Source of the DNA: Panagrolaimus kolymaensis | Taxonomy: Eukaryota > Nematoda > Chromadorea > Rhabditida > Panagrolaimidae | Direction of reading: 5' to 3' | NCBI GenBank assembly: GCA_028622995.1 | Contig: JAJQJQ010000003.1 | Coordinates: forward strand, 4,092,001 to 4,156,000 | Length of the DNA: 64,000 bases | Shown: piece after piece, positions 51,296 to 63,361 of the stretch | Layout of the letters: every line of letters starts with the position of its first letter | Numbering within the stretch: the first letter of the stretch is position 1 | Position numbers and translations under genes: made by a program | Notes under the pieces: model-generated | Database searches by the model: none | What the model was told of the DNA's origin: nothing | Seen by the model: the letters and a program-made list of their open reading frames with translations, nothing else

Positions 51296-53582
51296 ATGGC
51301 AAATCAAATTCCAATTACTTTACAAGATGTTTCAAATAAATTTGTTGGACCAGGAAAAAAAGTTCTTAGTGATTTAGCTAATCCCGTTTCAAAGTATGTT
51401 AAAAAAAAATATTGATTGTTTTTTATATCTTTTTTTATATTTTTATTTTTAATTACAGATTATTAAGTGCCAAAAATGGTGGTAGTCGAATTGATACCAA
51501 TAATACCAGTGGTGGCGGCCTTGAATTGAATGAAGTCAATGCAAACAGCAGGAGTTCCATCGGTGGCCGCAATTCTGTGCATGACGACATTCCATACAAC
51601 CCGCACATGAATCCGGTGTTAAAGGTTAGGAACATTTTATTTAAATAAACGTTTAAAAAAAGAAAAAAATTATAGATAGTTGATAGAACTGTTTGTTCAA
51701 GTATTTCAAAGCGATGGCAATTAGCATTAATGGCAAATATGGGATTTATGATAGTTTTTGGAATTAGATGTAATTTTGGTGCAGCCAAAGGAAGTATGAT
51801 CCATGTGCATAAAGATTCAGATGGTTTGGAACATAAAGCTGAATTTAATTGGACTCAAACCGAATTAGGTGTAATGGAGAGTTCATTCTTTTATGGATAT
51901 TTGGTTACACAAGTTCCAGCTGGATTTCTTGCAGCTAAATTTCCTGCAAATAAGTAAACAAAAAAAATTAATTATTAGTTATTTTTATGCAAATTTACAC
52001 TTTTCAGAATGTTTGGATTTGCCATAGGTGGCACAGCTATGTTGAATATACTTATACCTTTGGCATTTAATTCACATTCAGATACTTTTGTAATTATCGT
52101 TCAAGTTGCACAAGGTTTAATCCAAGGTTTTGGTTATCCATCAATGCATGGAGTATGGCGATATTGGGCGCCACCAATGGAACGCTCAAAGCTTGCAACC
52201 ACTGCTTTTACTGGCTCGTATGCTGGCGCCGTCGTTGGAATGCCTTTAAGTGCATTCCTCGTATATTATTTATCATGGTCTATGCCATTTTATGTTTACG
52301 GTTAGAAAATAGAAAACAATTTTACTGCTTTTTGCTTTTTTTTATTGATGCGACATTTCCCTTTTTACTTTTTTATTTTTAGGATTCATGGGAATTATTT
52401 GGACAATTTTATGGTTTTCTATGACTTTTGAGAAACCTTGCATGCATCCTTCCATTACTCGAGAAGAAAAAGAATATATTGAAGCCAAAATAGGACATGT
52501 TTCACAAACACATCCAACAGTAAGCTTTTCATTTAAAAAAATTCATAAATAAGTTATAATTTTTATAGCTTGCCACAGTTCCATGGATAGCTATACTGAA
52601 ATCCAAACCGGTATATGCAATAATAGTAGCTAATTTTGCTCGTAGTTGGACATTTTATCTTTTATTACAAAATCAGCTTACATATATGAAAGATGCCTTA
52701 GGAATGAAGATTACCGACGTAAGCCACCACCCAACCAACATCGGCTGTGTTGTGCTGAAAATAATAAATTTAATTTTTCAGAGTGGTCTTATCGCTGCAT
52801 TACCTCATGCAGTTATGGGTGCCATGGTGCTAATTGGAGGTCAACTTGCAGATTATTTAAGATCAAATAAAATTCTTTCCACCACAGCTGTAAGAAAGAT
52901 TTTTAACTGTGGAGGATTTGGTGGTGAAGCAGCTTTTATGCTTATTGTTGCATATACTAAAAGTGATTTCACTGCTATTATAGCCTTAATTCTTGCAGTG
53001 GGATGTAGTGGCTTCGCAATTTCTGGTTTGTTTTGAAACAAAAATATTGGCTTCGTAAAATATATTTTATGTTTTTAGGTTTTAATGTAAATCACTTAGA
53101 TATCGCTCCCAGATATGCTCCTGTTTTAATGGGATTTTCTAATGGTATTGGAACTTTAGCTGGCTTAACATGCCCTTTTGTAACTGAAAAATTAACTGCC
53201 AATAATAACACAGGTGGCTGGGTAACAGTATTTTTACTTGCAAGTTTGATACATTTTACTGGAGTCACCTTTTATGCTTTCTATGCATCCGGTGAATTAC
53301 AGGTTCGAAAATAATTATTTTTGTTACTTTGCATAGTTAACTTCTATTTTTTAGGATTGGGCAGAACCCAAAGAAGAAGAATGGACGGCTCCAGGAAATG
53401 GAGCAGCGCCAGTTGATTATGGCACTACTACAACAGCAACTAAAAGGGCTTCATCGATAACTAATAATCAAGCAAGCATTTATCAAAATCCTCAACCTCA
53501 TCCTGAGGAAGTTCCACAGCCTTATCAAGCAACCAATAATAATAATCCATTCGCAGCTGTTTGGAATGAAAATTATCAATAA
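51296..53582 (+). CDS. eat-4: Vesicular glutamate transporter (VGLUT)
   Basis: Nine exons (51296-51393, 51459-51624, 51676-51953, 52008-52300, 52383-52519, 52569-52718, 52782-53025, 53079-53302, 53355-53582) encode 605 aa. It is a 12-helix SLC17 transporter. Marks: [15 protein letters not shown] in the first helix and loop, [54 protein letters not shown], the [20 protein letters not shown] segment, [20 protein letters not shown], and [16 protein letters not shown] right after the last helix. This last junction is typical of VGLUTs rather than sialin. It loads glutamate into synaptic vesicles; EAT-4 is the nematode VGLUT. The N-terminal 100 residues are polar and the C-terminal tail (about 75 aa) is rich in N, P, Q and ends NENYQ. 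Other nematode VGLUT-like paralogues (vglu-2, vglu-3) are an alternative identity. Confidence 0.92.
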
Positions 53583-54347
53583 CAATGACAATAATTATAA
53601 TTATTTTTTTAAATGAATGGTAAATAATTAAAAAGCAATATTGAATAGAATTATAATTATTGAAGCTTTAATTTATAAAAAAAGAAAAGTTTTTTATGTA
53701 TAAATATTAATTAAAAAATTAGTCAGCCATATAAATTAAATTTTTATTAGTAAAAAAGAAAGAGAGAAATTGATTGTTATCGGTTTGCTTAGCAATAAAT
53801 TTATAAATATATATATTTTTTTCATGCTGATGTTTGCTTACCTCTTTAAATACATGATGATCACTTAAATAAATATTTAGAGATAATGATCATAATCGTG
53901 TTGTTTTTTTAAATTTATGATGCAGCAGACAACGTGAACGCATCTCCTCCTTTTTGAAACTTCAAAAAAAAAAACATAGTTTTTGTTATTATTATTTTTG
54001 AAAACAAAAAAAAATAGCCAACTTTAGTTCTAGTGATCACATTCGTTCATTTATTCTTTCTTTTGTGGTTCTTTTTTTTTCCGTTCTTTATAGATTGAAA
54101 TCTGTTATCATTGCTTCTTTCTTTTTTTCTTTCTTTTTTTTGTCTTTATTTTAAGGACATACATTTTTCCAAAACACATTAATTTTTTGATAAGAATTTT
54201 TTTTTTGTTTCATTCTTTTTATTTTACATGTACGTAATATACTTTTAAAGAATTAATTTTTTTCTAAGCTGATTGCAACTGAAATTGATAATCTTCACAG
54301 CTTTAAAATCTCGTTAAACCAATAAAAAGTGGCCAATAATAGTGAAA
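53583..54347. other. Spacer VGLUT to SLC13
   Basis: 765 bp of AT-rich sequence; first part the VGLUT 3' UTR, last part the SLC13 leader. No gene is seen. Confidence 0.45.
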
Positions 54348-56642
54348 ATGGGATCACTGAGTGATTTGATGCAGAATTTAAAACCAGCAAAGAATTTACT
54401 AATAGTTATTTTATTTCCATTTATATTGCTTCCAATTCCATTGATAGGTGGAACAAAGGTTTGTAAATGGTTATTTTTTAATTTTAAAATCCTCTATTTA
54501 TAGGAATATTATTGTGCTTATACTGTAATTTATATGGGTGTATTATGGGCTACAGAAGCTTTACCTTTAGCTGTGACTGCATTGATACCATTAGCGGCTT
54601 TTCCACTGTTCGGTGTAGCCCAAGCTAAGCATATCTCGGGAACATATTTATCTGTATGTTTTTTAGTTGTTTTTTTGAGGAAAGAAGTTTGTTTTAGGAT
54701 GGTAATTTCGTATTTTTTGGAAGTATGGTTATGGCTGTCGCAGTTGAATGCAGTCATTTTCATGAAAGAATTGCGCTTAAAATTTTAAATTTTACTGGTC
54801 CAAATCCTAGAAGGTAGAGTTAATTAGTTTTAAATATCTAAACCTTCATAAATTTTAAGGCTGATGTTAGGATTTCAACTTTCAACTTGCTTTATTTCTT
54901 TATGGATTTCTAATACAGCAACTGCAGCCATGATGGTCCCTATTTTGATGGCAGTTATAAAGGAACTTGAACGATGTCGCAAAAGCATGTAAGATATAAA
55001 TAAATATTTCTATCACAATCTTTAAATCAAACTAGAAACGTTTTAGTGCAGATCCTGAAAGCATGTTGGTAGTTGATAAAAGTCACCATGACAATGAATA
55101 TGGAATAGATGTTTTATCGATTCCTTCAAATGAAAGAAACATTTATAAGGGTCTCTTGTTATCTATAGGATTTTCTTCTTCAATTGGAGGTTTTGGAACT
55201 TTAACCGCAACCGGATCAAATGTAGTGTTTTCTGGATACCTTCAAAAGTGAATTATAGCAAGATTAGATTTTTGTGAAATACGTAATTTTTTTTAGAAGT
55301 TTTGGTAGCTCAACACCTCTCACTTATGCAACATGGATTGTTTGGGCTTTTCCTCAATGTTTTGTATTGACAATTATTGCATGGATTTGGCTTCAATTGG
55401 CATTTGTTGGATTTTCGTAAGTTTAAAAATAAATATTAAAATATTTATTACACCTTTTTAGTAAACAAGACAACAGCGGCGAATCGTCAGTTCGTCGACT
55501 TTTGCAGAAAAAATATGAACAACTTGGTCGAATTCGTTATGAAGAAAAATGCATTTTATTCATGTTTCTCACTTTAGTGCTTTTATGGTTCTTCAGACAT
55601 CCAAACTTTATTAAAGGTTGGGGTGATTTCTTTCCAACAGATTATGTCACCGATGGAACTGCGGCTATGATAATTGCACTTTTAATGTTTGTTATTCCAT
55701 CTCAAAATCCATTTGAAATTATTGGCAAAGATGGAGCATATCGGCCATTAATGACTTGGAAAATGATGAAAGATAAATTTGCATGGGGCACATTGTTATT
55801 GCTTGGCGGAGGCTATGCCATGGGTGAAGGTGTGGAAGTTAGTGGTTTATCAGTTTTGATTGGAAAAAAGATGTCATCACTTGAAACTCTTCCAAATTGG
55901 ATTTTTATTGCTATCGCTTGCTTATTAGTTATTTTTATATCTGAATTTAGTAGCAATGTGGCTACAGCTTCAATGTTTTTACCTATGGTTGAATCAATGG
56001 TAGGCTGCTTTCTTAAAACCAATATTATTAATGTGCAAAAAACATCAGCATTAAGATTTTTTTGTTTTTGTAAAAAAATAGTACAAATTCTTTATATATC
56101 AAAAATGAGGAGGAAGAAGTCATTTAATAGCTAGTTTTATACCATGTCTAATAAAAGAAAATGACTATTTACAAACAAAACACCCTTTACCGAGAAAAAA
56201 AATCTCATGCGAACACTTTAGTACTAATATACCGTAAAAAATGAAAACTAAAATTAGTAAAAAGGAAGTTAAAAATATACTTATAATCCATTTTCTCACC
56301 TGTTTAATGACAATTATAGGCACTCCAAAGTCATGTAAATCCATTATTTTACATGCTTCCAGTTACCGTATGCACATCCTACGCATTTTTGTTTCCAGCA
56401 GCTCCACCAAATGCAATTGTATTTGGTACTAAAATGATGTCAGTTTGGGATATGGTATGTCAATCAGATAAAACTTTTTGCAATAAAGTTTATCAATTTT
56501 TAAGGTAAAAGGTGGAAGTGTGATAAATATATGTGCATTTTTAATTACTATGCTAGCATTGAATACTTATGCCATACCTCTTTTTAACCTAAACGAATGG
56601 CCGGAGTGGGCTCATCACAATATTACGCAAGCAACCAAATAA
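54348..56642 (+). CDS. SLC13/INDY-type sodium-coupled dicarboxylate transporter, frameshift in exon 1
   Basis: Nine exons (54348-54459, 54504-54653, 54698-54813, 54860-54988, 55047-55247, 55297-55416, 55462-55999, 56320-56454, 56505-56642). With one extra base ignored the frame closes at about 545 aa, normal for SLC13. Signature motifs are MGVLWATEALPLAVTALIPL, the first SNT motif SLWISNTATAAMM, GFGTLTATGSN, the second SNV motif SEFSSNVATASMF, and the closing FLFPAAPPNAIVFG. These are the Na+/citrate/succinate binding parts of NaDC/INDY. In exon 1 the ATG frame (MGSLSDLMQNL ... IVILFPF) breaks at a four-T run, 54420-54423, and the next frame gives the expected ILLPIPLIGGTK. So there is either an assembly indel or a null allele. 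Loss of such transporters extends life span in flies and worms. The penultimate intron, 320 bp, is unusually long. Confidence 0.88.
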
Positions 56643-57220
56643 TAATTAAAAAAGTTTTTGCACAATAAAAAAGTTTATTAAAACTAATTTCATTCTGTTT
56701 TTTTCCAAACACAAGAACAATATTTTCTCAAAGAAGCAAAAGAAAAAAGACAAAAGGAACCTTTGCGACCTAGATTTTGTTAAGAAACGAACGCGAAAGC
56801 AAAGTTTTATCGGGAAAATGATGAATGAACAAACAAATCATGATTTTTTAAAGATTTATTGATTCTTAATTTTTACTTTTGTATTTTTTTTAGAAATATT
56901 TTGTAAGTATGTATTTTAGTTGGCAACGGGTAAAAAAATTTTTGGTAAGTAATTTCTTAGAAGCGGGAATTTTGTTGAAGATGCTGAGAGCTACAAAAAC
57001 CCAAGAAAGGCTATGGTTTCTGCATGAGTTGTTCAAGTAAAGCTAAAAAATTTGTTTATTTTTTTTTGTATACAAAAAACTATACTATTTGTTCATCGCT
57101 GCCAGACTATTATTTTTTTTTGCACTTTTTTTTTGATATGTGGAGGTTGACTCAAAGAGCGAATAAACTATATGTTTTCATACATATTTAATTTACCATA
57201 GAACCTAAGAACAACGTAAA
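56643..57220. other. Spacer SLC13 to DUF229 gene
   Basis: 578 bp of AT-rich sequence with no gene seen. Confidence 0.4.
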
Positions 57221-59439
57221 ATGAAGTTTCAGGCAGCAATTTTGATTACTATTTTAATTGGTTATTTGTGTTATATTAATTTTAATTTTAAACAAGAAAT
57301 ACTAAAACCTGCAAAGTTTGTTTCTTCGCCTACGAGATTTCCCCTGAAACAAAATAATTTTAACCGGAAGCAGCGGGCGGCTTCGTCTCTTCTGGAAAAC
57401 AGCTGCCGTTTTCCATTGATTTCACCTTTTGAAAGAAATATTATTAATAATGTTGCACTTTATGGGTTTATAAAACTTTTTTTTATTTTAGTTTGCATTG
57501 TTAAAAATATAACTTTAGGCCTCTTCATTGTGATTCTACAATGCCCAATATGGCTAAATTAACTTTCGACAACAAATTAATAGTGTTCAATGAATTAGAA
57601 AAATCAAAGCAAAAGAAAATTCCAAGTTATGAGTAAGTCTAAATTATTACTGTAATTAAGTAGTAAAAACATGGTTCAGGTGTTATTATCAAGCCTTGTC
57701 GGGAAGCTTAAAGGGCAATATTATGACTTACTCATATTTTGGAGATAAAATAAATGTTGGTATGCAAAACTTTAATTGATACTTGAGAAAAAATATATTT
57801 GCAGATTAAACCCGATCGACCCACGCTTATAAAAGAGTCAAATGTTGTTGTAAAATGCATAAACCAAACTATTATCGAAGGCATAAATGGAACTACCACC
57901 AAATTTAATGGTTCAGTGTTCTTTGAAAAAACTTTTGCAACTTTTGCGAATTTTAAAGTTCGTTTTTTATTTAGTTTTAATGTCCCAAAGATATTTTATT
58001 TTTCTAGGAAAAAATGAAAAAAGCTGCCATCGCGACACCAGTAATATATTTAAATTACTTCATAAAAATTAAAAATAATATTTTTAAAAATATAGGAAAA
58101 ACCATCGCTTGCTATTTTGGTGTTGGATTCGGTAGCAAGGAATCAATTTTTAAGGCATATGCCTGATACCACAAAATTAATGAAGAAAATGGGTTTCATT
58201 TTTCTGAATGGCTATACAAAAGTTGGAGATAATTCAGCAGTTAATTTAATGCCAGTACTTGCGGGGAAATCAATCATGCCTCAAGTTGGAGGAAATGGAA
58301 AAGAACTATTTAATAATGAAACATTGATAAATCTTGAAAAAGTTGAATTTTTATGGGATTTAATGAAACGTATGTTCAGCAAAAACATGTAGGTAAAGAA
58401 AAATATTTTCAGAACGTGGATGTGTGACTATGTTTAACGACGACGTTAAAAATCTTGAAAGAGGCCTTTTTCATTATCCAAAACCAACTTTCGAAGGTTT
58501 TGAGAAACCACCAACTGATTATTATTTTCGACCTTATCATCTATATAATATCAAGCATCTGATTCCATGGAAAGGAATGTGCTTAAAAACTGGACAAGTA
58601 AACAAACATTTTTAAAATCAAGAAATACATTATAATAATTAAACTTTTTTTATAGCCAAATATTGAAGAATCGCTTAAAATTTTTGAACGTTTTTCACTT
58701 TTATTCAAACATTCCTGCCACTTTTCATTCAACTTTTTAACCTCATTAACCCATGATGATTCAAGCAATTTAAATGCAATAGACAAACGAACGAGAACTA
58801 TTCTAGAACGATTCATTGCAAATAATGTCACAAAAAATACAGTTTTGGTTATTATGGGTGATCATGGAAATCGAATAGCTGATATACAATTTTCCTTTGT
58901 TGGGAGAATAGAAGAACGCATGCCACTTTTTTCAATTTATTTACCCGAAAATTTGCGCAAAGTTTATTCAAAAATTTTTGACAATCTTGAAATTAATTCT
59001 AACAGGTGCGTAATTTTTTTAAAACGTTTGTGTTTTTTTGGTTTCGAAAGTTTATTTTTATTTTAGGCTTACAAGCAATTTTGATATTTATCAAACTTTG
59101 CGAGATATTGCTGTTCTTGAAATAGGTAAAACTATGAGGACTCCTTCAAAATCATTTACACGAGGACAGAGTTTGTTTGAAAAAGAAATTCCTAAAAACC
59201 GAACCTGTGAAGAAGCAGGAATTCCACCAAACTTTTGTGTATGCATGGAGCAACGAAAAATGTCGCGATTAAATAATGAATCACAAGAATATCAAGCAGT
59301 TGCAAACGAAATTAAAAATTATTTGAAAACAAAAGTTGCCTGCGCCGATTTAGAAAGTTTTAAAATAATCGATGATAAATTAAATGTTTTCTCGCTAAAT
59401 CAAATGGTTCGACATGGGTTAAGAGATTCAAATTTGTAA
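57221..59439 (+). CDS. DUF229 sulfatase/phosphatase-fold type II membrane protein
   Basis: Nine exons (57221-57465, 57519-57632, 57680-57755, 57805-57957, 58008-58040, 58096-58369, 58413-58597, 58656-59005, 59067-59439) encode about 600 aa. The N-terminal anchor is [22 protein letters not shown]229 marks: [12 protein letters not shown], then [20 protein letters not shown] (the alkaline-phosphatase-like DS-R motif), [60 protein letters not shown] and the C-terminal [23 protein letters not shown]229 proteins share the sulfatase/alkaline phosphatase fold and are greatly expanded in nematodes; substrate unknown. The usual second aspartate-rich loop (LTHDDSS) is present. The exact end is open: a GTAAGT at 59437 could extend the protein by a short exon, but nothing downstream looks conserved, so I stop at 59439. 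Confidence 0.87.
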
Positions 59440-60470
59440 GTTTTATATTAGCAAACTTTCCAAGATGTTGAAATAGTTTAAAAGTGCTGGGGTTTTTCTT
59501 CTTAATCCATTTGCATTTTTTGAACGTGCTATTTATTTTTTTTGGAACACTATTTTATTACGTTTTGTTTTTGCTATTTACTTTTTCTGCAGCTTTATTA
59601 AGAGCACCAAAATGAGCGAATAAATATAACTTTAAAAAATTAATGACCAGGACCATTTTTTTTCGGAAAATATTTATGTTACGCTATTGACCGTACTTCA
59701 GAAAACTTTGTTTTTATTGTATATTATTTGTTTGTTATTATTATTTTGGATTACCGTAGAATAAATTAATCTATTAGCCTATTGAGAAAATAAAAAGACG
59801 TAATAGGACAAAATATTTTTGTTGGTAGTTGGTCTTAGTTTTATTAAAAATTCATTAATTATTTAAAAGTGTGTTACCCGTTGATACTCTAAAAAACCAA
59901 ACAATTTTTGATTCTGAAAAGCAATTAATGAACTTTAAAAAAATAATAAACAAAACGTAAAATATATAAAAAATAATAGTTTCGTAAGCCTCATTCAAGA
60001 AAATTCTAAAGATCTTTGAAAAAGAGGAAGCTTAGAAACTTATATCGTTTTCTAAAAGAATTAATACACAAAAATTCGATAAAAAAGTTTTTACATTTTA
60101 AAATAATGAAATCTAAAAATTATAGATATCCTCAATATGTAAAAACTCAAGCAGCCCTTGAAATATTATATTTTGATGTAAATGCTGAAGTGAAGATTCA
60201 TCAAAAAGTTGTACAATTTTTAGTACGAATCAAACATTATGCAAAAGAAAAAACTTATGAAATTGCTGATTTACCAATTTCTTTTCAACAAAACGGTTCT
60301 CTTTTACTCGAGTCAATGTGTTTATAATTTTTATATGTCTCACCAACATTATTTTTATAGGAAAATTTTTTATTATTTGTTTACGGTTATAATTTTTTTT
60401 GGCAATAATAAAGATTTTATAATACTATATAGAAGAAATAAAAGCCTTAAATTCTTATTTTGAATTTTGT
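59440..60470. other. Intergenic, one doubtful small frame
   Basis: AT-rich stretch between the DUF229 gene and the convergent peptide gene. Contains a frame at 60109-60327, listed separately. Confidence 0.4.
60109..60327 (+). CDS. Doubtful small hypothetical protein
   Basis: An ATG frame of 72 codons, extendable upstream without ATG to 60016. It has a less AT-biased look than its surroundings (QAALEILYFDVNAEVKIHQK, EIADLPISFQQNGSLLLES). I recognise no family, and there is no signal peptide. It might be the last exon of an unseen gene, a fragment of a retrocopy, or chance. Nothing else supports it. Confidence 0.25.
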   Translation, partial: KSKNYRYPQYVKTQAALEILYFDVNAEVKIHQKVVQFLVRIKHYAKEKTYEIADLPISFQQNGSLLLESMCL

Positions 60471-60757
60471 TTAAGGAGATGGTTGTTCTTCAGGGAAGAA
60501 TCCTGCATCACGTTTTCCATAGTAATATGCAGGATATCCATAACTGTAGGCATAAGGGTAACCGTATAGATACTAAAAATTAAAAGTAAAATAAAAACTA
60601 CATTGGTTTCAAAGATTATTTGCACACTTACTTGGGCAGTTGCGTGATCGACAACCAAAGCAATGAGAGCAACCAAAAGGAGAAGAATGATGCTGAAACC
60701 AAAAGTTGTTAAAAAAGGCAATGAAAAAATCTTAGAAACTTACATTTGGGAAGCCAT
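60471..60757 (-). CDS. Small secreted tyrosine-rich peptide precursor with amidation site
   Basis: Three exons (60757-60744, 60692-60632, 60572-60471) encode 58 aa. The signal peptide is IIILLLLVALIALVVDHATA. The mature part is YLYGYPYAYSYGYPAYYY followed by GKR and then DAGFFPEEQPSP. A GKR is the classical processing site: cleavage after the dibasic pair and conversion of the glycine to a C-terminal amide would give a tyrosine-rich amidated peptide. This resembles nematode neuropeptide-like or antimicrobial YGGY peptides in composition, but I know no exact match. A cuticular or secretion role is also possible. The very short first exon (MASQ plus two bases) is fixed by the phase of the signal-peptide exon. 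Confidence 0.72.
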
Positions 60758-62009
60758 TGTAAATTTGAGAATGCAACTGTGAAACAAGCAGATGATGAAT
60801 TTTTAAGAAGAATGTTCAGCTTTTATACTGTCTCTTTCATTCAGCCTCTAGTGTCAAAGTTGCAAACGATAGACAAATAAATATTTTCTGAACTTACTTA
60901 CTTTTGCAACATTTGTTTATTTTATGTTTTTTATAGTTACTTTCATACTTGTTTATTTTTTTACCTATTTTCTTTATTGCAAATAATTTTTATTTATATT
61001 CATGTTCTTTTTTTTGTTGCATTATTTTATTTGCATGCATTTCTTTTCTTTTTTTTTGGGTGCATTTTGTACGTTTGTGTACTTTAACATACTTTTTCAC
61101 TTTATTTATTCCTTTTTATTATTTGCGCATTCACAAGCCTGGCCCTCATTCTCGCTTTTAGCAACTAACTTTTGTTGCTTTTAGATGTTTGAATAATGAA
61201 GTAAAAAAAGTCTCAAAAAACTCTTTATTTTTGCAGCAAAAAAATTATATAAGGAAGCTGTAGTCTAATCGAAATAAAAGAGGCAATAATTAGTCATTGG
61301 TTAAAGAATTTTTTTTCAGAACGCATCAAACAAAAAATAAAAAAGGTTTGTGACAGTTTGTACCTGTTGTTGAAGAGACAAGAAAAATAAGGTAAAAATT
61401 CTCATAACTAGTAATTTCCTTATGAATCATTCCAATAAATAATAAAATAAGTAAAAAGGAAAAAAATTGGCTGCAGAAGGTTTTTAAAGTTAATAATATA
61501 CAGTAAAAAGATCGTGATATTCGGTACTTAAAAAAAGCATGACTTTTTCGAAGTTTATAAAGTCTCAAAAAAAATTCGCTACAAAACAAAAACAAACGAG
61601 CAAAGTTTTTTATTTTTTGTAAAATTCTATAATGAGATTAATTTTTAGTTTTCTTTCTTTTTTGTTATTTGTTAATTCTAATCAAAAAAAAAGCATGACG
61701 ACAATTTTATTAACATTATTTTTATCGAAAAAATTTCAAAGTAAAAGCAAAAAGAAGGAAAGCATTTGATTGCTTGGCAATTCAACAAAAAAAAACACGC
61801 AAAAACCCATTAAGAAAACCCAAACATATTTTTTACATACAAAAAATAAATAAATAAAAAATAGTTGTTCTAAGAACACATATTTAAACAAAAAAATGCA
61901 ACAAATTCTAAAGTCAAATTAATTTTTTTATTGCTTTATTAATGAACGCATGCATCATCATTTGAACTTTATTTTATTTGGATGCCATTAAACTGACGAC
62001 AAATGTATA
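60758..62009. other. Intergenic upstream of the tyrosine-rich peptide gene
   Basis: About 1.25 kb of AT-rich sequence with no gene supported. Frames at 60949-61161 (+) and 61595-61326 (-) look random. Confidence 0.45.
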
Positions 62010-63361
62010 TTAAACTTGTATTGGAGCAGCTTGCATTTTACCATCAGAAGCATTAGGATCAGTAGTACGATAGCTCTGCAAAAATAATAAAATAATATTA
62101 TTAGATTTAAAAATAAATTATATTAGAGTAAAGTACAACAAAAACAAAAACAACAAGGAACTTACACCAAAAACCGGTATACATGCAAGAACCAATTTTT
62201 CTGTTTCCTCTTTATAAGACCCACAAGTTTCACTAAATTTGAGTACAGTCATTTCATAAAATACTTTTTCGCATATAACTGTATTAATATTTTCACTAAA
62301 TTTTCCTTTCTTTGGTCGATTACATAAACATTTGACTTTTGTGATGGATTTTGGTATTCTCTAAAAAATTTGTTAATATTTATTATTTAATTTCTTAGAG
62401 AATTATTATATGTTTCATTATTTTTTGTTTAGTTGCAAAATGTCAAAATTTTCTTTTTTGATGCCGAAAAAGCAACATTTTTTTTATTTCACCTGTTCTA
62501 CCGAGAAGTATTAAAAAACTTTTTGCGCTTTTGCACACGCATCTTTTTTTTGCACGTGTTTTTCATTTATTAATTTAACACATAACACAAAACAAACCTG
62601 TGGATCGACGTCAAGATATGTTGTAAAAGGGCATAAGGCTCTATCGGATTGAGCCATATCACTCATAACATCAGTTTTAGGTTGTTGAAAATAATCTTCC
62701 GTTCCACAATCTTCATAAACTTCTTTAAATTCTTGGTCCACGTTGTTAAGATAATTAAGAATGGGAGAAGATTTTTTAGAGTTTGAAAAAATATTTAATA
62801 CTGTTTTTAAGGCTTCGGGATTAGAATGCAAATTTGCAGCACAATCGGGTTCAGCTCTGCGCATTCTAAAAAAAAGACATTTTTTGGGTTTTATTTGGCA
62901 TCTTTTCAAATGATGTAATTAATTACCTTGATTGATAAAACCATAAATAATTTTTTGATTGAAAATCTCTAAATGCTTCAGGTTGTGAATGAGTCAAATT
63001 AATAAAAATGTGTACATTCTGAAAATTTTGAACATTAAGACTTTTTTTGCCCATTGACTTGCAAATTATGAATGCCCTATTATTAGAAGCTAAAATGATG
63101 TGTAATTAATTTTATGGATGCAAAAACTTAATAAAAAAAGAAAGAAATTCCAAGAAAAAGGAAGTTAAGTCATTCTTTCGCCCTCAAACTATTTATCTAT
63201 GCAACATCTCATTAGATAAGTCAGAAGTTAGACGAACAAAAAAGAGGAAATCTCATGGTTAAAAAAATAATGAAAAAAAAACTTACCGAAATTAAAAATA
63301 AAAATTTTAGCGAAACATAAAATTGGCAAGATGAAGTTGATAATGAGCTTGTACAAATCAT
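62010..63361 (-). CDS. ilc-17.1: Interleukin-17-like cytokine
   Basis: Five exons (63361-63287, 63018-62927, 62865-62598, 62360-62166, 62075-62010) encode 231 aa. The N-terminus is hydrophobic (FYVSLKFLFLISNVHIFINL), fitting a signal peptide, though the first exon is the least certain. The C-terminal half carries the IL-17 pattern: CPFTTYLDVDPQRIPKSITK, then KCLCNRP, VICEKVFYEMTVLKFSETC and EKLVLACIPVFG. In IL-17 the matching signature is CP...D.D..R.P..I....C.C, then a VL....C strand, and a final cysteine near V..C. Cysteines here fall at 134, 156, 158, 175, 191 and 205, able to form a cystine-knot-like fold. C. elegans ILC-17.1 is a neuronal cytokine that acts through ILCR-1/2 and ACTL-1 to tune sensory circuits. 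The exon phases agree across all joins. There is an AT-rich 268-bp first intron. Confidence 0.78.

Noticed and set aside
59440..59610. Extension of the DUF229 protein past 59439 through a GTAAGT donor
   Set aside because: The hydrophobic frame that would follow comes from T-rich sequence and has no family support.
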